The notes: generated by a model not told the origin, from the sequence alone. Shown: positions 11,921 through 20,170, counted from the first letter of the stretch. The stretch is 39,373 bases of DNA from Planctomycetota bacterium (GCA_002687715.1 NZBC01000051.1:1-39373), one strand, 5' to 3'. Program-made: numbers and translations.

Positions 11921-12965
11921 GGCGTCCTGTTCTCCTTGCCGTCCGATTCCGCGGTGCGGATTTCGTCCCGCCCGCGTGCGGACGGTGAGTTCTCAGTGCT
12001 TCGACCAGTCCGGCCATGTCGGAGGGCATCGTGGCCTCGAACGTGGCCCGCTTCCCCTCGAGGGGATGGGCAAAGCTCAACTTGTGCGCGTGGAGCGCCT
12101 GACGATCGAGAAGGGGCGAGTCGTCTTCTTCCGGCCGCGCACCGAGGTCCCGAAGCGACAGGCTCGACCTCCTTCCGTACGTCGCGTCGCAGACGATCGG
12201 ATGACCGATCGACCTCAGATGGACGCGGATCTGGTGCGTACGCCCGGTCTTCGGTCGGCAGCGAACGAGCGCGAAGCCCTCGAAGCGCTCGATGACCTCG
12301 TACCGCGTCTCCGCAGGCTTGCCCGCCTTGGCGTCGACGACGATCTTGGTCGGGTCGGCCAGCGAGCGGCCCAAGGGGTGGTTGATGACGTCGCCATCGA
12401 ACTCCGGCTCCCCTTCGACGACAGCCAGGTACTCCTTCTCTGTAGTACGTTCCTGGAACTGGGTCGCGAGGGAGAAGTGCGCTCGATTCGTCTTCGCGAC
12501 GACCATCACGCCCGTCGTGTCCCGGTCGAGACGGTGGACGATGCCCGGGCGCAGATCTCCGCCGATGTCCGACAGCTCCTGGAACCGGAACGCCAGTGCG
12601 TTCGCGAGCGTCCGGTCGCGGCGCCCGCTTCCAGGATGTACGACGACGCCCGCCGGCTTGTGGAGGACGAGCAACGACGCGTCTTCATGGATCACGTCGA
12701 GCGGCATCTCCTGTGGAACGAGCGAGCCGTCCGCGGGCCGGGGCATCACCGTCGCGACGACGTGATCGCCAGGCTCGACGCGGTAGCTGGGCTTCACCTT
12801 GCCGCCGCCAACCGTAACCTTCCCGAGCTTGACCATGTCCTTCAGGTAGGTCCGGGAGTGAACGGAGAGGCGGGAGTGGAGGTAGACGTCGAGCCGGGTG
12901 CCTTCGTCCGTCGGCAGCACCTCGAAAGTGTGCGTCTCCGTCTCGGGGGCCGGATCCGGCGCCAC
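11913..12965 (-). CDS. rluD: RluD-type 23S rRNA pseudouridine synthase
   Basis: 350 residues with an S4 RNA-binding domain (about 21-80, [19 protein letters not shown]) and an RluA-family catalytic domain. The motif HRLDRDTTG is at 144-152 and its first aspartate (D147) is the expected catalytic nucleophile. [14 protein letters not shown] is the RluA-family motif near 250. The N-terminal S4 domain favours RluD, which makes pseudouridines 1911, 1915 and 1917 in helix 69, over RluA. The C-terminal 30 residues are basic and disordered. Start is the GTG at 12963-12965, with a weak purine stretch (AAGGGA) a few bases before it. It heads the prkA-yeaH-spoVR operon, an unusual partner, and is divergent from the riboswitch transcript. 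Confidence 0.93.
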
Positions 12966-13153
12966 GTCGTCCCTTCCCTTCTGTCGTCTCTTCCTTCTCG
13001 CCGCTCCGGAAACGGAGGCGGCGACCCCGTTCGTAAGTCCCCCTGAATTCTAAGGCTGCGCACCCCGCGAGCAAGCGCGCACCATTCGGGGACTCCTATG
13101 GTCATTTCGGCGTGCGCGGTGGCCTCCCTGCAATTGGTTTCTCTCTTCGACCC

Positions 13154-13182
13154 TTTTGGCTCGCGGCGGTCGGGACTAAGAT
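13154..13182 (+). promoter_or_regulatory. Candidate promoter of the cobalamin riboswitch transcript
   Basis: TTTTGG at 13154-13159 and TAAGAT at 13177-13182 are separated by 17 bases, the ideal sigma-70 spacing. The predicted start near 13189 lies just upstream of the riboswitch. The -35 box is weak, so this is a candidate only. The rest of 12966-13153 shows nothing recognisable apart from the leader of rluD on the other strand. Confidence 0.4.
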
Positions 13183-13227
13183 CCGGGCGCCTCGCGAGGA
13201 TCGCGGGGCCCCTCCCCCGAGCCGCAC

Positions 13228-13402
13228 CGTAGAGTTGCGTGCGGGCGGCGTCGCGTGACGCCGTGGGAAGATGGTGAGAATCCATCGCGGACCCGCCACT
13301 GTAAGTGGGGACGAACGCCGCCAGACCACGGGCGCACCCGGAGCTCCGGGCGCATCTGGAAGGGGCGGTCAGTAGGTCGATCCACGAGCCAGGACATCCG
13401 AC
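13228..13402 (+). promoter_or_regulatory. Cobalamin (B12) riboswitch
   Basis: The conserved core is clear: GGGAAG then GGTGAGAATCC (13265-13282), then CGCGGACCCGCCACTGTAA (13286-13304), and the 3' B12 element GAGCCAGGACATCC (13386-13399). These are in the right order and distance for the adenosylcobalamin-type aptamer. A peripheral arm lies between them, including a perfect CCCGGAGCTCCGGG hairpin at 13338-13351. Outer P1 boundaries are estimated to within about 15 bases. In this class, cobalamin binding normally represses the downstream gene, which here is a secreted beta-propeller protein starting at 13530. Confidence 0.92.
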
Positions 13403-13418
13403 GGGGAGGGACGGCTTC

Positions 13419-13450
13419 CGGGACTTCGAGGCTAGGTCCCGTGGGAGACC
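13419..13450 (+). promoter_or_regulatory. Possible expression platform of the cobalamin riboswitch
   Basis: CGGGAC (13419-13424) can pair with GTCCCG (13436-13441). Alternatively GGTC (13435-13438) can pair with GACC (13447-13450). The two hairpins share bases and exclude each other, as expected of a switching region. No U-tract follows, so control of translation or Rho-dependent termination is likelier than intrinsic termination. This is a reading by eye. Confidence 0.35.
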
Positions 13451-13529
13451 GCGTCGCTGGTCACCGCGTCCGGTCCCCCTCGTGAAGCCCTGGAGTCCCG
13501 GCCTCGCACTCCGTTCTGGAGCTGCGTCC

Positions 13530-15050
13530 ATGCGTTACAGGTCTTTGCTTTACCGGTTCATGCGTTGCGAGACGCTCCTCTCGTCCCTCCTCCTCTGCGC
13601 GTCGCTATCCGCACAGACCCTGGAGCACGAGATCGTGCTCGACGACGGCAACCCCGCAACGTCGGACTCGGCGTTCGGCATCGTCCTCGACCCCGACGGA
13701 GTCCACGCCTACGTCGCGTTGTGCGGCGACCTCTCCCCATTCCCGCTGCCGCCCGCACCCTGGGCGCCCACCTGGAACAACGACCAGGTCGTGAAGCTCG
13801 ACCTCGTCTCCGGGCTTCCGGTCGCACAGGCGACGGTCGGGCACTTCCCCGAGGACCTCGCCGTCACTCTCGACGCGGGCGGCCAGACCCGTCATGTCTG
13901 GGTCGCGAACAGCAGCGGCGGAACGGTCAGCGTCCTGACGCCAGACCTCACCGCCGTCGCCACCGTCAACCTCCCGGCCTGCTTCGGTCAGACCTATGGT
14001 GCGATCTTCCCGTTCGGTATCTCAGCGTCTTCGGACGGCAGCCGCGTCTACGTCCTCGGCACCGGCTGCGGAACGATCGACGTGATCGACTCCGATCCGG
14101 CGAGCCCGACGTTCGCGCAGGTCGTCACGAGCTTCAGCGTCCCCAACGCGTTCGGCCGCCTGGCCTGGCTCTCATCCACCGACCTCGTGGTGCCCGTCAC
14201 GAACTACGTGTACAACCCGGCCCTGGGCTTCGCAGACGGGTCCACGACCGGGTTCACCGTCGTCGACGTGACCAACCCCGCGTCGCAGACGACGTGGATG
14301 ATCACCCCGTTCGTGCAGTTCGCCTACCCGTCGATCACCGACCTCGAGGTGATGCCCAACGGCCTCGTGCTCGCAGCGGTTGGCTACGGCAACACCCCGG
14401 AGGTCATGGAGGTCGACCCGTGGACGGGCGTGGTCACCCGGCAGCTCGACCTCGGCACGCAGACCGGCGTCGGCCTCCATGGCGTCGCGGTCACGGCGGA
14501 CGGCGAGACGGCGGCGGTCACCGCGTTCAACGGAACGGAGGTCGCCCTCCTGGATCTCGTCTCCTTCACGGTGCGGTCCATCGTGATGACGGGCGGTGTT
14601 GGGACCATCCCGAAGCCCAATGAGGTGGTGTTCACGGCCGACGAGAGTCGCCTCGCGATCACCCTGCAGGGTCTGCTCTCGGGCGGCGGCGCACGCGTCC
14701 TGGTCTTCGAAGCCCTCCCGGGGTTCGACCTCACCCTCGCCACCGATCCGGTGGTGGCGCTCGGGACACCGGGGATGTTCGCGATCGATGACGTGGAGGC
14801 GGGCCAAGACGTCACGGTGTTCGTTTCCCTCGGCCCCGGACCGACGTCCGCCGGCGCCTACACCATCCTGCTGGACGCGCCGTTCTTCCCGTTGTTCACG
14901 CTCACCGGGAACCTCGCCGGGAACGCCGTGACCACCCTGACGCCAGCCTCGCCGGCGCTGGTCGGGACGACGTTCTTCTTCCAGGCCGCCACGCTGGACG
15001 GCTCCGGAGCGCTCCGGCTGTCCAACAGCGCATCCACCGCCATCAACTAA
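13530..15050 (+). CDS. Secreted YVTN-type beta-propeller protein under cobalamin riboswitch control
   Basis: 506 residues. A Sec signal peptide is present (two basic segments, then LLSSLLLCASLSAQ, cleavage near residue 29). Residues about 35-400 form repeated beta-blade units typical of YVTN/YncE seven-bladed propellers, such as FGIVLDPDGVHAYVAL, HVWVANSSGGTVSVL, FGISASSDGSRVYVLG and GVAVTADGETAAVTAFNG. The last 100 residues are the Gly/Pro-rich beta domain also found in the protein at 5028-5648. The start is the ATG at 13530, with GGAG nine bases before it. The riboswitch leader places it among genes for cobalamin acquisition or cobalamin-independent replacement. A propeller that captures B12 at the cell surface is known (BtuG of Bacteroides), so a similar role is a reasonable hypothesis, unproven by sequence alone. 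Confidence 0.88.
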   Translation: MRYRSLLYRFMRCETLLSSLLLCASLSAQTLEHEIVLDDGNPATSDSAFGIVLDPDGVHAYVALCGDLSPFPLPPAPWAPTWNNDQVVKLDLVSGLPVAQATVGHFPEDLAVTLDAGGQTRHVWVANSSGGTVSVLTPDLTAVATVNLPACFGQTYGAIFPFGISASSDGSRVYVLGTGCGTIDVIDSDPASPTFAQVVTSFSVPNAFGRLAWLSSTDLVVPVTNYVYNPALGFADGSTTGFTVVDVTNPASQTTWMITPFVQFAYPSITDLEVMPNGLVLAAVGYGNTPEVMEVDPWTGVVTRQLDLGTQTGVGLHGVAVTADGETAAVTAFNGTEVALLDLVSFTVRSIVMTGGVGTIPKPNEVVFTADESRLAITLQGLLSGGGARVLVFEALPGFDLTLATDPVVALGTPGMFAIDDVEAGQDVTVFVSLGPGPTSAGAYTILLDAPFFPLFTLTGNLAGNAVTTLTPASPALVGTTFFFQAATLDGSGALRLSNSASTAIN

Positions 15051-15141
15051 CGACGCCGAGACTCCCGTTCACGCTGCCGCAACCCGTTACGGGTCAAGGA
15101 ATTCTGGGACACGGCGGCAGGACGGGGCCTTGGATTTGGAG

Positions 15142-15170
15142 TTGGCGTGACGGAATCCGGTCCGTACAAT
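15142..15170 (+). promoter_or_regulatory. Candidate promoter in the 15051-15427 intergenic gap
   Basis: TTGGCG (15142-15147) and TACAAT (15165-15170) are 17 bases apart, a good match to a sigma-70 promoter, and would give a leader of about 250 bases to the FGE-like gene at 15428. Nothing else is recognisable in the 377-base gap between the beta-propeller gene and that gene: short open frames there have no ribosome-binding site or family resemblance. Confidence 0.45.
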
Positions 15171-15427
15171 CCTTGGAACACCTTTGAACCCGAGGCCTCC
15201 TCCGGTCGGAGAGGCTGCGGATCAAGTTCGCGGGCGGCCAGACCCTCTCATCCACGAGCCCTGACCTGGCCCCCACCGACGGCTTGTCCGCGCGCAGAAA
15301 CGGGACCCCTTCCTGAATCCGCATGGTCCGACCACCTGGGAGACGGAGTCGGCTCCGCCCCTGAACAAGGACTGACTCGACACTGCCGGAGCGTATTGCT
15401 GCGCCCGGTGTACGGAGACCTCGTGGC

Positions 15428-17584
15428 ATGGGATTGGTGATCAAAAGGGCCCTGTTCGTCGCTCTGTGCTTGGCTTTCGTTCCGGCCTGCTTCTCCGCCC
15501 GCCAGGGGCCAGGAGGAGACAAGGAGAAGCTCCAGAAGGAGCTCGCCAAACTCGAGCGGGACATCAAGCGCGAGGAGGCGCGTCTCGCCAAGACGAAGCT
15601 GAGGGTCGAGAAGGAGTACGGACGCCTCATGAACGCGTCCGTGAAGAGCCGTCTGGCGACCACGCTGAAGGACATCGCCTCGCGCTACGGGAGCGGTCTC
15701 AAGGGTCCGGGTCGCAAGGAGGCCATCCGCGCGATCGAGAAAGACCTCCGCCCGGTCCTGAAGAAGGAGGTCGGGCCCAACCTGGTGAAGCTGATCGCCT
15801 CGGACATGACGTCCAACCTCGTCGACCGCGTCGGCGACGGCGGCGGCTGCGACGGCGCGGAGATCGTCAAGATCACCATCGAGGATCTCTTCCCGGAGGG
15901 CAAGTTCGACGACGACTTCGATGGCGTCATCAAGCCCGAGCTGTTTCGCCGCTACGACCGGCTCATCAACAAACGCGAGTTGATCAAGCGCCAGCTGGCG
16001 GAGATCGAGCGCCGCACGAACGCACTGAAGGCCGGCATCCCGCCGCAGATGTTCAAGGTCCCAGGCGGCAAGCACCGCGTCGGCTTGAACGACAAGGAAC
16101 TCAAGAAGGTCGCCGACCTGCTCGGCTACAAGGGCAAGCACGAAGGCCTGATCCACTGGTGGACGTGCTCGCCGGGTCATCAGGTCGAGATCGAGGACTG
16201 CTACCTGGACGTCAACGAGGTCACCTGCGCGTGGTACGCCGAGTACCTCAAGACGCATCCTGACGCCCGCGTTCCGGACTGGTGGGAGGACGGGAAGATC
16301 CCGGACGGATTCAGCAACCGCCCGGTCACCGCGATCTCGTACAACGACGCCGTCGCGTTCGCGCGCTGGATGGGTCGTCGCCTCCCCACCGAATTCGAGT
16401 GGGAGTCCGCCGTCCGGTTCACCAAGACGAAGGGCGAGCTCCGCATCTTCCCGTGGGGAGACACCTGGAGCGTCACCGACATCCGGTGCAACAACGACCT
16501 TGCGACCGAGCATCAGCTGCGCCGCGGGATCCACCACAAGTTCCCGCCCATGCTCCCGGTCGGCACGTTCCCCGAAGGCAAGAGCCTCCTCGGCGGCAAC
16601 GACTTCGCAGGGAACGCCTACGAGTTCACGTCCAGCCCCTTCAAACCGTACGCGGGCTTCAAGAAGGTGAAGATGGAGGGCCGCACCATCTCGACCGCCG
16701 ACTTCGACAGCGGTCAGGTCGTCATTCGCGGCGGTGACTGCAACAAACGCGACGTCGTCGTGACCACGACCTGGCGCCTCGGCATCAGCCACACCGGGCG
16801 CGCTCCGTGGGTCGGATTCCGCACCGCGGCATCGGCCACGCGCGGCAAGGACCACGTCGAGGCGCTCACCGAAGAAGACGCCCTCAAGCGCTACCTGGTC
16901 GACTTCGGGCCCCTGCCCAGCGACCAGCTCGAGCGTCGCCAGTACGCCCTGCTGGCGGACCAGGACCCGACCGGCTACTCCTCGCTCATGAAGGGTGGCT
17001 GGGACGCGGCGAAGAACCTGCCGACCAAGGCAGACCACGTCACCCTCATCACGCGCAAGGCGAACGACTTCCGCGACTTCAACACCCTGAAGGCGTTGGC
17101 GAAGGACGCGCCGGTCATGGTCGGCTACCTCCACCTCGACGTGGCGATCCAGAAACCCAAGCTCGAGGCGGGCTCGTACTTCATCCTGTGGCAGAACACC
17201 TACGTCCCGGAGCCGGAAGTGGTGCCGGCGGTGGAAACCCCACCGGACGGCGGCAAAGACGAGAAGGGCAAGAAGCCCGGCAAGAAGCCCGGCAAGAAGC
17301 CCGCTGGCAAGAAGGGCAAGGACGAGGAGCAGGAAGAGCCGGAGCCCGTGGCTGAAGCCTTCCTGTTCCAGAAGATCGGCGGTCGTCGCGTCGAGCCCGT
17401 GCGCGTCACGTCGTTCATCCCGCCAGTCACTGCGGCGTCGCAGCCGACTCGCGTGATCCCGAACGAGGGCCAGGACGTCATCGATCTCATGCTGTCGTTC
17501 CCCGTGCGGTTCAAGGCGCGTCAATCGTTCGTGATCGCCCTTCGCCTGAAGACCAAGCCGGGCGGAGTCAAGGGCTTCAAGTAA
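15428..17584 (+). CDS. Exported FGE-sulfatase-fold (SUMF1-like) protein with coiled coil and Lys-rich linker
   Basis: 718 residues. The signal peptide ends at VPAC (residue about 19), close to a lipobox, so a lipoprotein is possible. Residues about 30-70 are a charged coiled coil (KLQKELAKLERDIKREEARL). The FGE-sulfatase fold runs from about 240 to 470 with PVTAISYNDAVAFARWMGRR, LPTEFEWE, PWGDT, GNAYEFT, IRGGD and VGFRTA. The paired active-site cysteines of true formylglycine-generating enzymes are missing: after RGG there is a single Cys and no CxxxxC. It is therefore probably a binding or structural relative. A repeat linker (GKKPGKKPGKKPAGKKGK, about 615-635) leads to a last segment I do not recognise. 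ATG at 15428 follows GGAG by about 10 bases. Confidence 0.88.
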   Translation: MGLVIKRALFVALCLAFVPACFSARQGPGGDKEKLQKELAKLERDIKREEARLAKTKLRVEKEYGRLMNASVKSRLATTLKDIASRYGSGLKGPGRKEAIRAIEKDLRPVLKKEVGPNLVKLIASDMTSNLVDRVGDGGGCDGAEIVKITIEDLFPEGKFDDDFDGVIKPELFRRYDRLINKRELIKRQLAEIERRTNALKAGIPPQMFKVPGGKHRVGLNDKELKKVADLLGYKGKHEGLIHWWTCSPGHQVEIEDCYLDVNEVTCAWYAEYLKTHPDARVPDWWEDGKIPDGFSNRPVTAISYNDAVAFARWMGRRLPTEFEWESAVRFTKTKGELRIFPWGDTWSVTDIRCNNDLATEHQLRRGIHHKFPPMLPVGTFPEGKSLLGGNDFAGNAYEFTSSPFKPYAGFKKVKMEGRTISTADFDSGQVVIRGGDCNKRDVVVTTTWRLGISHTGRAPWVGFRTAASATRGKDHVEALTEEDALKRYLVDFGPLPSDQLERRQYALLADQDPTGYSSLMKGGWDAAKNLPTKADHVTLITRKANDFRDFNTLKALAKDAPVMVGYLHLDVAIQKPKLEAGSYFILWQNTYVPEPEVVPAVETPPDGGKDEKGKKPGKKPGKKPAGKKGKDEEQEEPEPVAEAFLFQKIGGRRVEPVRVTSFIPPVTAASQPTRVIPNEGQDVIDLMLSFPVRFKARQSFVIALRLKTKPGGVKGFK

Positions 17585-17704
17585 CCCAGGTGCTCCTGCA
17601 CCGTCAGAGGGGGTATCCGGCCTCGGCCGGGATTACCAAATGGTCCAGGGTGCGAGTCGCCCGGGCTGGCTAGGCGCCCCTCTTGCGTTTGGGAGTTGAC
17701 CGCG

Positions 17705-19135
17705 ATGTCGGGATCCACGGGGGCGCGGGTCGTCCGGACGGTCATGATCTGCGTGGCCGCCCTCACCGCACCCGCGCAGGACAACGGATGGTCGAACGGC
17801 GCCTGGATCTTCGCGCCGCGGACTCTGGAGCAAGCGTACGCCCTCACCCCTGAGCAGGCTGAGTCGCCGGCACCCCCGAAGGAGCGGCTCGCTGCGGACC
17901 GGACGCCGCTGCGTCCCTACGCTTTTGGCGGCCTGACCACGGGGACGACGTCCCGCCGCGCCCACCCGGGTTCGATCCTCGTCGCCTACGCAAACCCCGG
18001 GCGCCAGATCATCCGGTGGGAAGGCGATCCAGGGGTCGGCAGCCTCCGCGTCCGCGTTTGGAACGGTGCGTCCTGGGACGACTACCTCCCCACCCGGCGG
18101 CTACGGGTGTTCGAGGTCGCGTTCGAAGTCCCGCGGCGGCTCCCTCGCACCTACCTCATCGTGACTGCGACGCACCACGGCGTCGTGTGTACACGACGGC
18201 TTCGCACGGCAGCCTTTCCGACCCGTGATCAGATCCTCCGGGCCGGAGTAGGTCGTGCCGACGTCGTCGCGTGGATCCCCCGTGGCCGCCCGGCCTGTGA
18301 CCAAGGTGAACGCTCGCGCGGCCTCGCATGTTTGAAGGGGTTCGCTTCCCGCCGCGAGGTCGTCGACATCCTCCGCCGTTGCGATACCGCGTTCCATGGA
18401 CCCCGGTGGCTCTTTCTGGCCCGGCAGGGCATCGGGTACCGGCTGCTGTTCTCGCTCGGCAAGGGGCGTCACGCCCTCGCTACGTCGGAGGGGTCGCTGC
18501 GGGTACCGTTCAGCGTGGAAGCCCTGGAGATGGCCCGACCCGAGGCCACCCAAGCCCTCGGGAGCGACCGTATCCTCACCTGCGCGCTGCGGGTCCAGCA
18601 CACGGGCGCAGCCGCGCCGGGCTGGGCCATCGTCCAGGCCATCGTCGACAAGCAGATGGGGCGCGGCTGGACCCTGACCACCCACAATCACCCCCGCCAC
18701 CCGTTGCGACCGCGGATCATGTTCGAGGTGACGACAGGCGGCAGGACCTTCGCCCTCGCCCCCCGCCCACCGCGCGGCACTGACGTCCGCAAGCTCGAGG
18801 ACACCTTCCCCCACCCGCATCTCCCGTTCTGGTACGAGATCATCGAGGGGCCGGAGGCGGGGATGGCGCAGCTCGCGCTACGCAGCCTGGTGCGGCCGTT
18901 CCGGGCCACCGTGCGGGCGATCTACCACGAGAGCGGACATCCCCTCCCCAAGAAGCACCTCCTGAACGGGATCGCGAACCGCATTCCGTGGGACACCCCC
19001 GCTCGGCAGCACGCAGCATTGATCAAGGCCTGGACTGCCGACGAACCCAACCTCGTGTTCCTGCTCGGCCGGGACCTGCGGAACTACCGGCGCAAGCTGA
19101 CCAAGAGCCGAACCGTCTCCGTCGTCCTTCCCTGA
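17705..19135 (+). CDS. Exported protein of unknown function
   Basis: 476 residues that I cannot assign to a family. A short signal peptide is present (VVRTVMICVAALTAPAQ), so it is exported. An Ala/Pro-rich stretch and a segment with beta character (GSLRVRVWNGASWDDYLPTRRLRVFEVAFEVP) follow. The middle has two cysteine-bearing spots (PACDQGE, LACLKGF), and the C-terminal 150 residues are basic and rich in His and Pro (TTHNHPRHPLRPRIMFEV). ATG at 17705 is preceded by GGGAG nine bases earlier; a TTG at 17696 is the alternative. It follows the FGE-like gene by 120 bases and may share its transcript. A short GC palindrome near 17617-17630 lies between them. Confidence 0.75.
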   Translation: MSGSTGARVVRTVMICVAALTAPAQDNGWSNGAWIFAPRTLEQAYALTPEQAESPAPPKERLAADRTPLRPYAFGGLTTGTTSRRAHPGSILVAYANPGRQIIRWEGDPGVGSLRVRVWNGASWDDYLPTRRLRVFEVAFEVPRRLPRTYLIVTATHHGVVCTRRLRTAAFPTRDQILRAGVGRADVVAWIPRGRPACDQGERSRGLACLKGFASRREVVDILRRCDTAFHGPRWLFLARQGIGYRLLFSLGKGRHALATSEGSLRVPFSVEALEMARPEATQALGSDRILTCALRVQHTGAAAPGWAIVQAIVDKQMGRGWTLTTHNHPRHPLRPRIMFEVTTGGRTFALAPRPPRGTDVRKLEDTFPHPHLPFWYEIIEGPEAGMAQLALRSLVRPFRATVRAIYHESGHPLPKKHLLNGIANRIPWDTPARQHAALIKAWTADEPNLVFLLGRDLRNYRRKLTKSRTVSVVLP

Positions 19136-19198
19136 TTCGACGCAAGCCTGGCGTGGCGAGACAATCTGCTCTTCTCGGGAGCGGAATGAGAGTGGTGC

Positions 19199-19204
19199 TA
19201 ATCT
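19199..19204 (+). promoter_or_regulatory. Candidate -10 box for a leaderless mRNA
   Basis: TAATCT lies nine bases before the ATG at 19214, and the intervening bases (GCCCGCCCC) contain no Shine-Dalgarno. The distance fits transcription starting at or next to the start codon. No clear -35 element is seen. Confidence 0.35.
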
Positions 19205-19213
19205 GCCCGCCCC

Positions 19214-19849
19214 ATGGCCCGCTTCCACTGGATGGAGACAGCCGACCGGCTCGAGGAGTTGCTGGCCGGACACGCCGTCGAGATCGACGAGTCCCGACGT
19301 TGCTTCATCGCGTGCGACGATCCCGGCGTGTTCCTTCGCCCGCCGCCGGTGTACCCCATCACCGACGACGTCGCTTCCGCGGAGGCCTACCTCGAGCGGC
19401 TCGACCCGGACCTCGGCGCCGTCGTCGTGTTGTTGCTGCAGGCGGGTGCGTCGGCGATGGGATACTGGCGCGACGACGCGCTCATCCGGCACAAGTGCCT
19501 CAAGAGATACGTCGTCCGCGGCCAGGGTCGAGCCCAGCCCCTGCACGCCAAGACCCGCGGCAAATCCCGCTACGGGTCCCGCCTACGTTTGCAGAACGCG
19601 AAACGTCAACTCGAGGAAACAAACCTGAAACTGCGCGAGTGGTGGAGCGAGGAAGGCGAACCCGATCGCATCTTCTTCAGCGTGCCCGTCCGCACCTGGC
19701 CCGAGTTGAACGCTGCGACTCCATCTCCGCCGTTCCCCCGCGACGATGCGCGCCTGGTCAAGATTCCGCGGGACGTCCACGTCCCGAACTTCGAAGAGCT
19801 CGCCCGCACCTGGCGCTTCCTGGGTCAGGGTGAATCCTCCGGCAGATGA
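19214..19849 (+). CDS. VLRF1/Vms1-like peptidyl-tRNA hydrolase (eRF1 superfamily)
   Basis: 211 residues, cytoplasmic. The central block KRYVVRGQGRAQ (97-108) followed by GKSRYGSRLRLQNAKRQLEE matches the active region of Vms1/ANKZF1 proteins. There, a GxxQ motif (here GRAQ, 105-108) takes the place of the GGQ of eRF1 and cleaves peptidyl-tRNA on stalled large ribosomal subunits. The C-terminal element DDARLVKIPRDVHVPNFEEL also resembles the end of the VLRF1 domain in the eukaryotic proteins. The N-terminal half (about 30-90) is alpha/beta with VVVLLLQAGASAMGYW, as expected for the fold. The ankyrin, zinc-finger and VCP-binding parts of the eukaryotic enzymes are absent. A ribosome-rescue role is inferred from the family. 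It starts without a Shine-Dalgarno. Confidence 0.75.
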   Translation: MARFHWMETADRLEELLAGHAVEIDESRRCFIACDDPGVFLRPPPVYPITDDVASAEAYLERLDPDLGAVVVLLLQAGASAMGYWRDDALIRHKCLKRYVVRGQGRAQPLHAKTRGKSRYGSRLRLQNAKRQLEETNLKLREWWSEEGEPDRIFFSVPVRTWPELNAATPSPPFPRDDARLVKIPRDVHVPNFEELARTWRFLGQGESSGR

Positions 19850-20070
19850 CCCCAGGGAGTGTGGTCGCGCCAGTTCCCTCTTGCAAAACAGCCCGCGTCC
19901 AGGGCATCATCGAAACCGTGGCGGTTGGAGGCCCCGTCGGAGGGGCAGGGACACCTCCCGGTGTAGCCTTCAAGACTGTCACACATCGTCCCTCCTCGGG
20001 TCGCCGAGGTGGGAAGGGAATCCCGGCGGCGGGAACACGAACCCGTGACGGCTGGGCTCGGGTCCCTGTT

Positions 20071-20082
20071 GAAAGGAGGTGA
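20071..20082 (+). promoter_or_regulatory. Perfect 12-base extended Shine-Dalgarno
   Basis: GAAAGGAGGTGA is fully complementary to the usual 16S rRNA 3' end. It is the strongest ribosome-binding site on this strand of the window and sits in front of a 12-codon ORF rather than a normal gene. CACCTCC at 19952-19958 could pair with its core (GGAGGTG) and hide it. Confidence 0.75.
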
Positions 20083-20089
20083 CGAACAC

Positions 20090-20128
20090 ATGATGAATCG
20101 TGACGGTACGGGAGGGATGCAAACCTGA
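20090..20128 (+). CDS. Putative 12-residue leader-type peptide
   Basis: ATG ATG opens a 12-codon frame (MMNRDGTGGMQT) ending in TGA at 20126-20128. The GGAGG core is 10 bases upstream. The last codons lie in an RNA structure (20106-20170), and a strong terminator follows 47 bases after the stop. No gene follows on the same strand, so a classical attenuator role is not obvious. It could be a short regulatory peptide, a ribosome-binding decoy or part of a dual-function small RNA. Codon statistics cannot be judged at this length. Confidence 0.4.
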   Translation: MMNRDGTGGMQT

Positions 20129-20170
20129 CCCGCATCCGACGGGGTGCGCGGCTTGCCGCCACTCCCGTAC
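20106..20170 (+). ncRNA. Candidate structured small RNA (three-way junction)
   Basis: An outer 9-bp stem, GTACGGGAG (20106-20114) with CTCCCGTAC (20162-20170), is perfect. Inside it, GGATGC (20115-20120) pairs with GCATCC (20132-20137), stacking directly on the outer stem. A second inner helix is GCGGC with GCCGC around 20149-20160. The terminator at 20175 gives it a defined 3' end. The 5' end is unknown; the whole unit may span most of 19850-20221. It matches no RNA family that I can recall. Confidence 0.5.

Noticed and set aside
15248..17524. A 758-codon open frame on the minus strand
   Set aside because: It is antisense to the clear FGE-like gene and its translation is a low-complexity Val/Leu/Arg/Glu-rich artefact of GC-rich codons.
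15428..17584. Active formylglycine-generating enzyme
   Set aside because: The paired active-site cysteines are missing after the RGG motif.
13530..19849. Cobalamin transport or synthesis genes after the riboswitch
   Set aside because: The FGE-like protein, the unknown exported protein and the VLRF1-like gene are not known B12 functions, so only the propeller is linked to the riboswitch.
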